Shown: positions 8,420 to 18,245, counted from the first letter of the stretch. The stretch: 64,000 bases of DNA from Alphaproteobacteria bacterium UBA7314 (GCA_002471575.1 DKQG01000023.1:1-64000); one strand, 5' to 3'. Translations and numbers: made by a program. Notes: a model not told the origin generated them from the sequence alone.

Positions 8420-9274
8420 TCAGGATTTGAGCTGTCGTACCTCTGCACCGTCGGTTTTCGGCGCGCCGAAGCAGTGCTCGGCAGCCGGGAAACGGCGGGC
8501 GCGGACATCTTCGGCATAGGCCGCAGCAGCGGCAGATATCTGATTGCCCAGTTCGGCATAGCGCTTGACGAATTTAGGCGTGAAATCGCTGAACAGGCCA
8601 AGCAGATCTTCCGATACAAGTACTTGGCCGTCGCATTCGGCGGATGCGCCGATGCCGATTGTCGGTACCGGCACCACGTTCGTGATTTCCCTCGCGACTG
8701 GTTCCATTACACCTTCGACCACCATGGAAAACGCGCCGGCGTCGGACACGGCGCGGGCGTCGTCGATCACCTGACGGGCCACGGCAGTTTCCTTTCCCTG
8801 TACGCGGAAGCCGCCGTAGGTGTTGACGGATTGCGGCATCAGTCCGACATGGCCCATCACCGGGATGCCCCGCTGGGCGAGAAATTCGATAGTCGGGGCA
8901 AGCGCAACTCCTGCCTCCAGCTTGACCCCGTCGGCGCCAGTTTCCTGCATCATGCGGGCGGCATTGCGATAAGCCTGTTCCGGCGATTCTTGATAGGATG
9001 CGAACGGCATATCGACGATAACGCAGGCATGGTTCGATCCGCGCACGACCGCGGCGCCATGGTTGATCATCATGTCCAACGTCACGGCCAGGGTGGTGTC
9101 GAGACCGTAGACCACCATACCCAGTGAATCGCCCACCAGGAGGCAATCGACGTGTTCGTCAAGGAACTGTGCCATGGGCGCGGTGTAGGCAGTCAGAACA
9201 GCAATCGGTTCCTTGCCCTTGCGCGCCGACAGTTCCGGCGCTGTAATCCGTTTGATCCGGCTTGGGGTGCTCAT
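8420..9274 (-). CDS. panB: 3-methyl-2-oxobutanoate hydroxymethyltransferase
   Basis: PanB makes ketopantoate from 2-oxoisovalerate and 5,10-methylene-tetrahydrofolate, the first committed step to pantothenate and CoA. The 284-residue protein has the family blocks VLTAYTAPMAQFLDE, LLVGDSLGMVVYG (metal-binding Asp) and an EAGVALAPTIEFLAQRGIPV segment. The ATG follows a GGAGGG Shine-Dalgarno. It is the first gene of a panB-panC operon on the minus strand, divergent from the gamma-glutamyltransferase gene. Confidence 0.96.
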   Translation of the reverse strand: MSTPSRIKRITAPELSARKGKEPIAVLTAYTAPMAQFLDEHVDCLLVGDSLGMVVYGLDTTLAVTLDMMINHGAAVVRGSNHACVIVDMPFASYQESPEQAYRNAARMMQETGADGVKLEAGVALAPTIEFLAQRGIPVMGHVGLMPQSVNTYGGFRVQGKETAVARQVIDDARAVSDAGAFSMVVEGVMEPVAREITNVVPVPTIGIGASAECDGQVLVSEDLLGLFSDFTPKFVKRYAELGNQISAAAAAYAEDVRARRFPAAEHCFGAPKTDGAEVRQLKS

Positions 9275-9369
9275 TGTCGCCCTCCGTGGGCTGATCCGGC
9301 GAAAGAGTTTTCTGTTCTACCTTCTTTTTCGCACCTGCGAAAGGATTTACGCAAATTTCCCGTACCCAG

Positions 9370-11088
9370 TTGAAATATAGAATTAATTATCTTCTTGTTC
9401 TTCGCAGGACCGGCTTGCTAGCAATCCTTGGAGGGCTGATCTCGGCTTGTGCCGCCGGCCCAGATTTGCCGCGGCGTCATATGATCTCGTCGGCCAATCC
9501 CCTGGCGTCCGAGGCTGGACGAGAGATGCTTCGTGCCGGAGGAAGCGCCGTCGACGCGGCCATCGCGGCCCAGATGGTCCTGACCCTTGTGGAACCGCAA
9601 AGCTCCGGGATCGGCGGCGGCGCGTTTCTGATGCACTTCCGGAAAGCGGATCGAAAAGTCGAGGCTTACGACGGACGGGAAACGGCCCCGTCGACCATTC
9701 AGCCAAACGTGTTTCTAACAGCCGACGGCAAGCGGCGATCCTTTCGGGATGTTAGCACCGGCGGCGCTGCAGTGGGCGTGCCCGGCGTCATCCGGATGCT
9801 GGCCATGGCGCACAGGGATCATGGTAGACTGCCTTGGAACCGCCTGTTCGAACCAGCCATCGCCTATGCCGAAAACGGCTTCGCGGTCTCGCCCCGCCTA
9901 AGCAAGATGATTAGCCGTGCCAAAGACATGAAGAATTTTCCGGCCGCACGGGCATACTTCTACACGGCAGCAGGCGACCCGCTCGCGGTCGGACACCGGC
10001 TACGCAATCCGGGCTTCGCATTTACGTTGCGCCGGATCGCCAGAGAGGGGGCCGCCGCCTTCTACGGCGGCGAAATCGCGGCAGACATCGCAGAGGCCGT
10101 TCAGAATGCCGTCCGCAACCCGGCCGAAATGACGGTTGCCGATATCGTAAACTACAGGGCCAAAAAACGAATCCCGGTCTGCGCCGCGTACCGGACCTAC
10201 CGGCTGTGTGGTATGCCGCCGCCAACATCCGGCGGACTGACGACGCTGCAGATACTGGGGCTGCTGGAAAATTTCGACATAGCGGGGTTACGTCCGGGAT
10301 CTCTCAACACGATCCATCTGATCTCGGAGGCAAGCCGCCTCGCCTACGCCGACCGGAGCCAGTATATCGGCGATCCGGATTTCGTCTCGGTGCCGGTGAA
10401 GGGCATGCTGGATCGCGCTTACCTGCGCCGACGAGCGGGGCGCATCACGACCACCGAGTCGATGGGCAAAGCGTTACCGGGCCGGCCGCCAGGAGCAGGA
10501 AAGACACAATACGCGCCGGACAAACGGCACGGGTTGCCGTCCACATCGCACCTGTCGGTCATCGATAGGGACGGCAACGCGGTAAGCATGACAATGTCGA
10601 TAGAGCGGGCTTTCGGTAGCCGCCTGATGGTGCGAGGCTTCCTGCTGAACAACCAATTGACAGACTTCGCATATATGCCGCGCCGAAACGGCCGGCTCGT
10701 CGCCAATGCGGTGGCACCGGGCAAACGTCCGCGTAGTTCGATGTCGCCGATGCTTGTTTTTGACAAGTATGGCGAACTGTTCGCAACGGTAGGCTCGCCG
10801 GGCGGTTCGCGGATCATAGCCTATGTGGCCAAAACGCTGATCGGTTTGCTCGACTGGAACCTCGATATGCAGGCGGCCATCGACCTGCCGACCCATGTGA
10901 ACCGGAACGGGGCGACGGAGATTGAGAAGGGTACGGATCTCGAGAAGTGGGCGGACGATCTGCGTCGGCTGGGACATGACGTGCGAATCCGCGCGCTGAC
11001 CAGCGGTCTGCACGGTATCCGGGTCACGGCCCGCGGATACGATGGCGGCGCAGACAAACGGCGCGAAGGTTTGGCGTTGGGCGATTGA
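9370..11088 (+). CDS. ggt: Gamma-glutamyltransferase, lipoprotein form
   Basis: A 572-residue gamma-glutamyltranspeptidase that cleaves glutathione and transfers the gamma-glutamyl group. The N-terminal domain starts at AGREMLRAGGSAVDAAIAAQ. The autocatalytic cleavage and nucleophile site is in PSTSHLSV, with Thr392 as the expected catalytic residue, close to Thr391 of the E. coli enzyme. The signal peptide ends in a lipobox (LISAC, Cys27), so the enzyme is probably anchored to a membrane in the periplasm. The only start that includes this signal is a TTG at 9370 with a poor Shine-Dalgarno; there is no in-frame ATG before the mature domain. The stop overlaps the next gene by one base. Confidence 0.92.
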   Translation: MKYRINYLLVLRRTGLLAILGGLISACAAGPDLPRRHMISSANPLASEAGREMLRAGGSAVDAAIAAQMVLTLVEPQSSGIGGGAFLMHFRKADRKVEAYDGRETAPSTIQPNVFLTADGKRRSFRDVSTGGAAVGVPGVIRMLAMAHRDHGRLPWNRLFEPAIAYAENGFAVSPRLSKMISRAKDMKNFPAARAYFYTAAGDPLAVGHRLRNPGFAFTLRRIAREGAAAFYGGEIAADIAEAVQNAVRNPAEMTVADIVNYRAKKRIPVCAAYRTYRLCGMPPPTSGGLTTLQILGLLENFDIAGLRPGSLNTIHLISEASRLAYADRSQYIGDPDFVSVPVKGMLDRAYLRRRAGRITTTESMGKALPGRPPGAGKTQYAPDKRHGLPSTSHLSVIDRDGNAVSMTMSIERAFGSRLMVRGFLLNNQLTDFAYMPRRNGRLVANAVAPGKRPRSSMSPMLVFDKYGELFATVGSPGGSRIIAYVAKTLIGLLDWNLDMQAAIDLPTHVNRNGATEIEKGTDLEKWADDLRRLGHDVRIRALTSGLHGIRVTARGYDGGADKRREGLALGD

Positions 11089-11942
11089 TGATGAGCAATG
11101 CAGCGAAAGGCGCGTGGTGGATGATCGCAGCTGCCGCCGCACTGACAGCGATGGCGATCTGTATCCGCTATCTGCCGGCCTACTCGGTGCTCCTGATGAT
11201 CTTCCTGCGCAACGTGATCAATCTTTTTCTCATGGCGCCGTCGCTGTTTCGCCAGGGCAAGGCGGTATTCCAAACCGAATGCCTCAGCACGCACGCGCTG
11301 CGCAACGCCTTTCTGTACAGCGGCAATGTCGCCTGGTTCTTCGGGGTGACCAAGATCGCGTTGGCAGATGTTGCATCGCTTCAGTTTACGTCACCGCTGT
11401 TCACCGCGATCATCGCGGCAGCGTTTCTGGGCGAACGCATTGGCGGTCATCGTTTGGTCGCCATCCTGGTCGGTTTCGCGGGTGCCCTGATAATCATCCG
11501 GCCGGGCATCATCCCGGTGAACATCGGAACATTGTCGATCCTGCTGGCGGCGTTCCTATATTCCTGTGCCCATGTCGTTACCAAGCGCCTTTCGGATACG
11601 GAGTCCGGCAGTACGGTCGTTTTCTATATGAGCGTCACCATTCTGGTCTATTCGGCGATCCCCGCCTTCTTCGTCTGGCAGACGCCGACCTGGGCCGACA
11701 TGCCTGCGATGATCGGCCTGGGGATCACCGGCTATGCAACGCATTACTGCATCACGCGATCGCTTGCGGTGGGCGACGCCAGTTTCGTCATCGTCTTCGA
11801 CTTCATGCGCCTGCCGTTTTCCGCGCTGCTGGGCTGGCTGCTGTTTACGGAAATCCTGGACGGGTGGACCGCTGCGGGCGCGCTAATCATTTTTGCCGCC
11901 GGGTATTACAGCACCATCCGCGAAGCCAAGGCGAGCGGCTAA
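11088..11942 (+). CDS. EamA/DMT-family transporter
   Basis: A membrane protein of about 284 residues with ten hydrophobic segments in two EamA repeats, as in drug/metabolite exporters. Conserved features include the FLRNVINLF segment in the second helix, SLQFTSPLFTAIIAAAFLGE and the repeat end ALLGWLLFTEI. The ATG at 11088 overlaps the stop of ggt (TGATG), so translation is coupled; the next codon is also ATG. A close paralogue lies at 14525-15388. Coupling to ggt suggests it could export an amino acid or peptide product, but this is inference. Confidence 0.88.
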   Translation: MMSNAAKGAWWMIAAAAALTAMAICIRYLPAYSVLLMIFLRNVINLFLMAPSLFRQGKAVFQTECLSTHALRNAFLYSGNVAWFFGVTKIALADVASLQFTSPLFTAIIAAAFLGERIGGHRLVAILVGFAGALIIIRPGIIPVNIGTLSILLAAFLYSCAHVVTKRLSDTESGSTVVFYMSVTILVYSAIPAFFVWQTPTWADMPAMIGLGITGYATHYCITRSLAVGDASFVIVFDFMRLPFSALLGWLLFTEILDGWTAAGALIIFAAGYYSTIREAKASG

Positions 11943-11991
11943 AAGCGGACCGGCGATATCCTTGACATCCCGAACTCTGTAGACTGCCGTC

Positions 11992-13212
11992 ATGGACGAC
12001 ATTGAAGCACCCGACCTAGCCGCGCCCGAGGCCAGACCGACGATTCCAATCCTGCCCGGACGCCACAAGCGCGTGTATGCCGGCCACCCTTGGGTGTATT
12101 CCAACGAAATCGACATGACGGCGGACCTAAAAACTCTGACGCCGGGCGCGATCGTCACGCTGACCGATGCCTACCAACGTCCTCTTGGGACCGCGATGTT
12201 CAATCCGCGTCCGCTGATCAGCGCACGCGTCCTGGACCGGAATGCGGCGGCAGAAATAAATTCGGATTGGCTCGCGGCGCGCTTCGTCGATGCGTCGGCA
12301 CTGCGCGACCGCATGTTCGAACAGCCGTATTACCGGCTGGTCCATGCCGAGGCCGATGGACTGCCGGGCCTGATCGTCGACCGCTACGGCGACACATGTG
12401 TCGTCCAGTTGAACACGGCGGGCATGAACCTGCTTGCTAAGGAAATCGTCACGGCGCTGCAACAAACGCTGTCGCCGTCCGGTATCGTTCTGCAGCGGGA
12501 CGGTTTTGCACGGCGGATGGAAGGGCTGGACGATGTAGCGCCCGATATCATTGGCGATCTGCCCATCCCGGCCCGGGTTCTGGAAAACGGCGTTGAATTT
12601 CTGGCCGACCTATCGACGGGGCAGAAAACGGGCTGGTTCTTCGATCACCGAGAAAACCGCGCGCGCGCCGCGTCCCTATCAGCCGGACAACGTGTGCTCG
12701 ACGTTTACAGCTATCTCGGCGGTTTCGGGCTGACAGCCGCCGCAGCCGGCGCATCGGACGTCCTGTGCATCGACCGATCTGGGCCTGCTCTTGAAATCGC
12801 CGCCCGCGCCGCTCAAGAAGCAGGATATGCCAGCATATGCCGTTTCGAAAAATCGGAAGCTTTCTCCGCTCTGGAAAGACTATCCAAGGAAGGGAGACGT
12901 TTCGGTATCGTCATCGCCGATCCGCCGGCATTCGTTAAGTCCCGCAGAGACCTGAAGCCCGGTGCCCGCGGCTATCGAAAGCTCGCCCGGCTGTCCTCGA
13001 CGCTCGTGGAACCCCGCGGAATTTTGTGTATCGCCTCGTGCTCGCATCACATGGACGCAGCTTCCTTCGCCGAGCAGGTCCAGCGCGGCATGCGTGATTC
13101 TGGCCGGTCGGGCCGTATTCTGCATAACAGCGGCGCAGGACCAGACCATCCTGTCCACCCGAACCTGCCGGAAAGTGCCTATATGACATGCCTGTTCCTG
13201 CAACTCGACTAG
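11992..13212 (+). CDS. rlmI: Class I SAM-dependent 23S rRNA methyltransferase, RlmI-like
   Basis: A 406-residue protein with the RlmI/RlmK-type order: an N-terminal PUA-like domain (residues about 20-100, HKRVYAGHPWVYSNEI), a middle region with LVHAEADGLPGLIVDRYG, and a Rossmann methyltransferase domain with SAM motif VLDVYSYLGGFGLTAAAAGA. Motif IADPPAFVKSR is followed by SCSHHM, whose Cys is the expected catalytic residue of m5C methyltransferases. RlmI methylates C1962 of 23S rRNA in E. coli. The gene is followed 13 bp later by the first GST gene. Confidence 0.88.
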   Translation: MDDIEAPDLAAPEARPTIPILPGRHKRVYAGHPWVYSNEIDMTADLKTLTPGAIVTLTDAYQRPLGTAMFNPRPLISARVLDRNAAAEINSDWLAARFVDASALRDRMFEQPYYRLVHAEADGLPGLIVDRYGDTCVVQLNTAGMNLLAKEIVTALQQTLSPSGIVLQRDGFARRMEGLDDVAPDIIGDLPIPARVLENGVEFLADLSTGQKTGWFFDHRENRARAASLSAGQRVLDVYSYLGGFGLTAAAAGASDVLCIDRSGPALEIAARAAQEAGYASICRFEKSEAFSALERLSKEGRRFGIVIADPPAFVKSRRDLKPGARGYRKLARLSSTLVEPRGILCIASCSHHMDAASFAEQVQRGMRDSGRSGRILHNSGAGPDHPVHPNLPESAYMTCLFLQLD

Positions 13213-13225
13213 ACGGAGAAGACGA

Positions 13226-13852
13226 ATGCTGAAAATTCTGGGACGGGCGACATCGTCCAATGTGCAGAAAGTGGTCTGGGTCTGCGAGGAACTGAACGTG
13301 GCTTACGGACGCATCGATATCGGTGGACCGTTCGGCGGGAACGATCAGGCAGATTACCTGTCGATTAACCCCAATGGGCGGATCCCCACCATCGATGACG
13401 ATGGGTTCGTGTTATGGGGATCGAATGCGATCGTGCGGTACCTGGCAGACAAGCACGGTGCGGGAACCCCCTTGCGGCCCGACGACGTTCAGGCTCGCGC
13501 CAGCGCCGATCGCTGGATGGACTGGGCGCTTTCGACGCTCGCCGGTACGCATGTTCCTGTTTACCAGGGCCTAATACGGACCGCCGCGGCCGACCGCAAC
13601 ATGGCCAGGATTGAAGCGGCTCGGGACGGCTGGGCCAAGGCCAACCAGGTACTCGAAAACTGGTTGGTGGATCACCAATACCTGTCGGGTGACGCATTCG
13701 GGATTGCTGATATCCCAGCCTCGCCATTGACGTTTCGCTGGTTCAATCTGGATATCGAGCGGGAAGAATTCCCGAACTTGAGACGATGGCACCAGACGAT
13801 CTGCGAACGCCCGGCGTTCCGCGAACACGTAATCGATATCGGAATACACTAA
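13226..13852 (+). CDS. Glutathione S-transferase family protein (first of a tandem pair)
   Basis: A 208-residue GST with an N-terminal thioredoxin-like domain (residues about 1-80, with the glutathione-binding NPNGRIPTIDD and a WGSNAIVRYLA segment) and a C-terminal helical domain. The N-terminal LGRATSSNVQKVVW region carries the expected Ser/Asn catalytic area. A GGAGAAG Shine-Dalgarno precedes the ATG. It is closely related to the next gene, which points to tandem duplication. The substrate is unknown. Confidence 0.9.
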   Translation: MLKILGRATSSNVQKVVWVCEELNVAYGRIDIGGPFGGNDQADYLSINPNGRIPTIDDDGFVLWGSNAIVRYLADKHGAGTPLRPDDVQARASADRWMDWALSTLAGTHVPVYQGLIRTAAADRNMARIEAARDGWAKANQVLENWLVDHQYLSGDAFGIADIPASPLTFRWFNLDIEREEFPNLRRWHQTICERPAFREHVIDIGIH

Positions 13853-13876
13853 ATCCTGCAGGGGAGAAAAAACAAG

Positions 13877-14497
13877 ATGCTGCAACTAAAGGGACGGACA
13901 AACTCATCCAACGTGATGAAAGCGCTATGGGTACTGGACGAAATCGGACTGGCATACGAACGCGAAGACGTCGGCGGCCAGTTCGGCAAAAATCACGAAG
14001 CACCCTACCTGAGCCTCAACCCCAACGGCCGGATCCCGACGATCATCGACGATGATCTGGTGCTGTGGGAATCGAACTCCATCGTGCGGTACCTCGCGTC
14101 GAGGCACAGCCTCGGAACGTTGTGCCCTGCCGACCCGGCCGACCGGGCGCGCTGCGAGATGTGGATGGACTGGCAACTGACAGAGCTTGTCATGGACATG
14201 GTGCCCGTGTTTCACGGGTTGATCCGTAAGCCGTCGGAAGAACGCGATATGAATGCCATAAATGCCGCGCGCGATGACTGGGCGGGTAAGTGGGCGATTT
14301 TAGACGATCACCTGTCGCGCAATACGTATGTTGGCGGCAACAGTTTCACGATGGCGGATATTCCCATCGGGCCCATTGCCTATCGCTGGTACGAATTACC
14401 GATCAAGCGCGAGGAATTCGACAATCTGAAACGCTGGTACGATGCGCTGTGTGGAAGACCGGCATTCCGAAAACACATAATGACGGGTCTTAGCTAA
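13877..14497 (+). CDS. Glutathione S-transferase family protein (second of a tandem pair)
   Basis: A 206-residue GST that matches the preceding gene block by block: GRTNSSNVMKALW, SLNPNGRIPTIIDD, LWESNSIVRYLASRH, then a helical domain ending PIKREEFDNLKRWYDALCGRPAFR. It lies 24 bp after its paralogue and has a GGGGAGA Shine-Dalgarno. Shared motifs suggest recent duplication with some divergence in the substrate-binding C-terminal domain. Confidence 0.9.
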   Translation: MLQLKGRTNSSNVMKALWVLDEIGLAYEREDVGGQFGKNHEAPYLSLNPNGRIPTIIDDDLVLWESNSIVRYLASRHSLGTLCPADPADRARCEMWMDWQLTELVMDMVPVFHGLIRKPSEERDMNAINAARDDWAGKWAILDDHLSRNTYVGGNSFTMADIPIGPIAYRWYELPIKREEFDNLKRWYDALCGRPAFRKHIMTGLS

Positions 14498-14524
14498 AGC
14501 TGGCGAACGCGGCGCAGGACTTCG

Positions 14525-15388
14525 GTGTCTCAGCAAAACAACGCGCTTCGCGGAATCGGCTACATGCTGTTGGCCGTCGTCGTTTGGTCGGCGATGATGG
14601 TTCTGGTGCGGGCCCTTTCGGCGGAATACACGTCTTTCCAAATATTATTCATCCGGACCGCTGCCGCATTGCTTCTGCTAACACCGCTGATTGGGAGATC
14701 CGGTGTCCGTGTGCTCAAAACCCGGCGCTTTCCGATGCATCTAATGCGCGCAATATTCGCCTATTTCGGCATGCTGGGATTGTTCATTGGTATTGGGGAA
14801 ATCCCGCTGGCGGACGTCGTTTCGCTCAGCTTCATGCAGCCGATATTTATTGTCATTCTGGCCGCCTTGTTGCTGGGTGAAAAATTCGGCGGCATGCGCC
14901 TAGCGGCGACGCTGGGCGGCTTCGCCGGAGTGCTGATCCTGCTACGGCCCGGATTTAGCGAAATCGGCTTCGGCGCCGCCGTCGTTCTGGGCGGTGCGGT
15001 GTCCTATGCGTGCTCGAACATGTGCATAAAGAAGCTTACATCGACCGAAGGTATCACGACGACAACACTGTGGGTAAATATCCTGATGTGTCCGCTGGCG
15101 GGTATACCGGCGGCGTTCTACTGGATGCCGCCAACCTCGACGGACCTGTTTCTGCTTCTCGGCGTGGGTATCACAGGAACGGCCGGGATCTGGTTTATCA
15201 CCCGCGCCTATGCAACCGCCGACATGAGCTCGGTCGTTCCATTCGATTTCCTGCGCCTCCCGCTTGTCGGCGCAGCGGGCTGGCTTTTGTTCAACGAACC
15301 GACCGATATCTGGACCGTCGTCGGCGCGTTAGTGATTTTTTCCAGTACGTATCTGTTGGCGCGATCGGAATCGAGGCATCGCGTATAG
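14525..15388 (+). CDS. EamA/DMT-family transporter (paralogue of the 11088-11942 gene)
   Basis: A 287-residue protein with ten hydrophobic segments and two EamA repeats. It shares the FLRLP motif and the LGEKFGGMRLAATLGGFAGV pattern with the EamA gene upstream. The start is a GTG at 14525, placed after a CAGGA Shine-Dalgarno; no ATG precedes the first helix. It ends the rlmI-GST-GST-EamA run, and the two EamA genes bracket the block. Confidence 0.88.
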   Translation: MSQQNNALRGIGYMLLAVVVWSAMMVLVRALSAEYTSFQILFIRTAAALLLLTPLIGRSGVRVLKTRRFPMHLMRAIFAYFGMLGLFIGIGEIPLADVVSLSFMQPIFIVILAALLLGEKFGGMRLAATLGGFAGVLILLRPGFSEIGFGAAVVLGGAVSYACSNMCIKKLTSTEGITTTTLWVNILMCPLAGIPAAFYWMPPTSTDLFLLLGVGITGTAGIWFITRAYATADMSSVVPFDFLRLPLVGAAGWLLFNEPTDIWTVVGALVIFSSTYLLARSESRHRV

Positions 15389-15457
15389 AGAAAAAAATCG
15401 AGATAATATTCCTGGGAGGATGCACTCTGCCGAGGTTGGTCAATCGGCGGCGTTCTC

Positions 15458-16927
15458 TCACCAGCCGCCGGGAATATCCATCGCATCGAGCTGGCGATCC
15501 GCGATGGCATGGAATTCCTCCCACGGGGCCTCGCGGAACGAATGGTTGCGCACGACGAATTGCGATCCCGCATAGAATTTCTCATACGACGTGTGGCGCC
15601 CGGCAAATTCCGATCCGACCAGATCCCAGGCGAGCCTGTACAGCTTCATCCGGTCGAGACTTTCAATAAACGGTGTCGACCAGAACTGTTCGAACTTCTG
15701 TCGTAGACCATCGTCTTCCATGACGCTGACATCGGCGGGCATCTGGAACACGCCACCACCCATAAGTTCACGCAGCATTTCGATAATCATGGAGTGATTT
15801 TCGGTGCACCAATTCAGCGCGGCATACATGTAACGCCGGTTAATCGTGACGTAGTCGTCATTGCCGCCGGGCCACCCCTCGAACGCTTCGATTTGGCCGT
15901 GGATCATTCCCGCCAGCGTCGCTTCCAGTGCCGCCATGCGGCCGAGCTGATCGGCCACCGCGGGAATCTGGTTGTTACCCGACGATTCCGTGATCTTGCT
16001 GAGCACGCCCGTCAGCAACTGCAACTTTGCCCAGAACCGGATGTTGGACTGATGGTTTCCCATGGCGTGACTTGGCGTTTCGACGTAAATGCCGCGAGAT
16101 TTATCCGTGTTGGCGTGGACGAACACCTTTTCCCACGGCACCAGCACATTGTCGCACAGCACCATGGCATCGCTTTCGTCGTACTTCGCCGACAGCGGAT
16201 AATCGAAGTCGTTCCGCAAACTCTGGCCGAACGGTTTGCGCGACCACAGCGTTACACCAGGCATACCACAGGGTACGGCACAGGTGATGGCTTCCGCTTC
16301 CTGTCCCTTGGCAATTGGCAGCAGGTTACCGATCCACAACTCATCCGCATAGACGCCCCCCGTTGCCAGCATTTTCATGCCGTTGATCACCAGCCCGTCA
16401 TCCCGTTCGTCAACCACCCGTAGGGTCGGAACCGGCATGGATTTCCGGTGGTAAAAATCAGGATTGCGGGCACCGGCAGGAGGCAAAACGGCATAGGCCG
16501 CGTAGATATCGTTACGGCGCATATAGTCGTAGTACTTTTTCAGATTATCGCCGTAGCCCGGCCCGACGTCATCAAATACCTCCGGCTTCATGGCAAGACC
16601 AGTGACGAAGCTCGACACGTGATCCGGCGAGCGCCCGAACAGGCCGCAGGTTTCGTCCGCAATTTTCTTGTGCGCCAGCATGCGGCGGCGCAGATCATCT
16701 TGGGATGTCGGTTTCAGGTAGTACATCGAGAACCGCTCGCCGTCTTCTTCGAACGACATCAGATCGTGGTTCGCGGGGTCGGCCTTCATGTCGTAGAGCG
16801 CTGCCATGGATTGCGCGCTTGCAGCGAAGGCAGGGTGGGTCGTTACATCGTCGACCTTTTCGCCGCCGATATAAACCTCGCGCCCGTCTCGCAGGCATTC
16901 TAGGTGTTCCTTGCCGGTCTTAAGCAT
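15458..16927 (-). CDS. 4-hydroxyphenylacetate 3-monooxygenase (HpaB)-family oxygenase
   Basis: A 489-residue protein of the HpaB/PvcC family of FADH2-dependent monooxygenases. The first 30 residues hold the family opening LRDGREVYIGGEKVDDVTTH. The acyl-CoA-dehydrogenase-like fold contains the flavin-site region around VLVPWEKVFVH. Such enzymes hydroxylate phenolic acids with reduced flavin supplied by a separate reductase; no reductase gene is adjacent. 4-hydroxybutyryl-CoA dehydratase shares the fold, but the Cys/His 4Fe-4S ligand set is not apparent. It lies about 100 bp downstream of a CaiB-type CoA-transferase gene on the same strand. The GGAGAAG Shine-Dalgarno supports the ATG. Confidence 0.85.
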   Translation of the reverse strand: MLKTGKEHLECLRDGREVYIGGEKVDDVTTHPAFAASAQSMAALYDMKADPANHDLMSFEEDGERFSMYYLKPTSQDDLRRRMLAHKKIADETCGLFGRSPDHVSSFVTGLAMKPEVFDDVGPGYGDNLKKYYDYMRRNDIYAAYAVLPPAGARNPDFYHRKSMPVPTLRVVDERDDGLVINGMKMLATGGVYADELWIGNLLPIAKGQEAEAITCAVPCGMPGVTLWSRKPFGQSLRNDFDYPLSAKYDESDAMVLCDNVLVPWEKVFVHANTDKSRGIYVETPSHAMGNHQSNIRFWAKLQLLTGVLSKITESSGNNQIPAVADQLGRMAALEATLAGMIHGQIEAFEGWPGGNDDYVTINRRYMYAALNWCTENHSMIIEMLRELMGGGVFQMPADVSVMEDDGLRQKFEQFWSTPFIESLDRMKLYRLAWDLVGSEFAGRHTSYEKFYAGSQFVVRNHSFREAPWEEFHAIADRQLDAMDIPGGW

Positions 16928-17030
16928 ATACTTTCTTCTCCCGTTCCGACCCTCTCACTCCTGCGATCGCCCACGGGGTAATACTTTTGAGCAGCAGGGA
17001 GAGGAAAAGGCAGGCGCCGCTATTTCACGG

Positions 17031-18245
17031 CTAGATTATTCCGCGGTCGCGTAGATCTGAGATTTCTTCGGTAGATTTTCCTGCGACAGCTCCCCATACA
17101 TATTCGTTATGTTCGCCAAGCGCCGGCCCCGGATGGCGCACGCCCCCCTGGGTTTCTGACAGGCGCGGCGTCACGTTCTGCATAGCGACATTTCCGAACT
17201 CCGGGTGGTCGACGCGCACGATGCTGTCCCGCGCCTGAAACTGAGGATCGACCAGCATTTCTGGCGGGCGGTAGATCTTGCCGTTCGGAATGCCGAATTC
17301 ATTCAATCGCTCTTCTAGGTCCGCCGCCGAGAAAGTTTTGGTCCATGCGGAAATCAGTTCATCCAGCTCGATCTGGTTGATGCCGCGCGCGCCATGCGTG
17401 GCATAGCGTTCATCAGTGGCGAGCTCGGGCCGCTCCATGGCGTCGGCCATACGTGCCCATACGGAATCCTGATTGGCTCCGATCACCAGCCAGATACCAT
17501 CTTTGGTGGGATAGATATTCGACGGCGCAATTTTGGGCAGGAACGATCCCGTCCGTTCGCGAATATAATCGCCGACATCGTACTCGGTCACTATGTTTTC
17601 CATCATGTTGAGAACGGATTCGTAGATCGACGCGTCAATCACCTGGCCTTTGCCTGTCAGATGAACCTGATGCAGCGCCATCATCGCGCCAAGACAGGCA
17701 TGCATCGCAGCCAGCGAATCGCCGATCGAAATTCCTGCCCGGCTGGGCGGTAGGGATGGATCTCCAGTGGTGTAGCGCAGGCCGCCCATCGCCTCGCCGA
17801 TGGCGCCATACCCGGCCCTTTTGGCGTAGGGACCTGTCTGGCCGAATCCGGATACCCGGATCATGATCAGTTTCGGATTGATGGCCGAGAGGTCTTCGTA
17901 GCTTAGCCCCCAGCGCTCCATCGTGCCGGGCCGGAAATTTTCCAGCAGGATATCCGCACCTTCGACCAGTTTCTTGACCAACGCCTGGCCGTCAGCCTCC
18001 CGCGCGTTAAGTGTGGCCGACAGCTTGTTGCGCGACAGCACGGGCCAAAACAATGCCTTTCCATGGGGTTTTTCCTTGCCCCACTGCCGCATCGGGTCGC
18101 CAATTTCCGGCTGTTCGAGCTTGATCACCTCAGCGCCGTGATCGGCCAGCAGCTGGCCGCAAAACGGCCCGGCGATCATCGTACCCATCTCGATCACGCG
18201 AATATTGGTAAGTGGTCCTGACCGCGGCGCGGACTCCGTCCCCAT
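17031..18245 (-). CDS. Family III (CaiB/Frc) CoA-transferase
   Basis: A 404-residue family III CoA-transferase. The N-terminal segment LTNIRVIEMGTMIAGPFCGQLLADHGAEVIKLE is characteristic, shown here as VIEMGTMIAGPFCGQ. The SIGDSLAAMHAC stretch near residue 165-178 contains the Asp expected to form the aspartyl-CoA thioester intermediate. It transfers CoA between organic acids, typically succinyl-CoA to a dicarboxylic or hydroxy acid. It is the first gene of a minus-strand pair with the HpaB-like gene and divergent from an MFS carrier followed by an HMG-CoA-lyase-like gene, which together suggest an acid-uptake and catabolic module. Confidence 0.9.
   Translation of the reverse strand: MGTESAPRSGPLTNIRVIEMGTMIAGPFCGQLLADHGAEVIKLEQPEIGDPMRQWGKEKPHGKALFWPVLSRNKLSATLNAREADGQALVKKLVEGADILLENFRPGTMERWGLSYEDLSAINPKLIMIRVSGFGQTGPYAKRAGYGAIGEAMGGLRYTTGDPSLPPSRAGISIGDSLAAMHACLGAMMALHQVHLTGKGQVIDASIYESVLNMMENIVTEYDVGDYIRERTGSFLPKIAPSNIYPTKDGIWLVIGANQDSVWARMADAMERPELATDERYATHGARGINQIELDELISAWTKTFSAADLEERLNEFGIPNGKIYRPPEMLVDPQFQARDSIVRVDHPEFGNVAMQNVTPRLSETQGGVRHPGPALGEHNEYVWGAVAGKSTEEISDLRDRGII

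Noticed and set aside
8258..9127. Long plus-strand open frame opposite panB
   Set aside because: It is antisense to a certain gene and rich in His/Arg, typical of a shadow frame in high-GC DNA.
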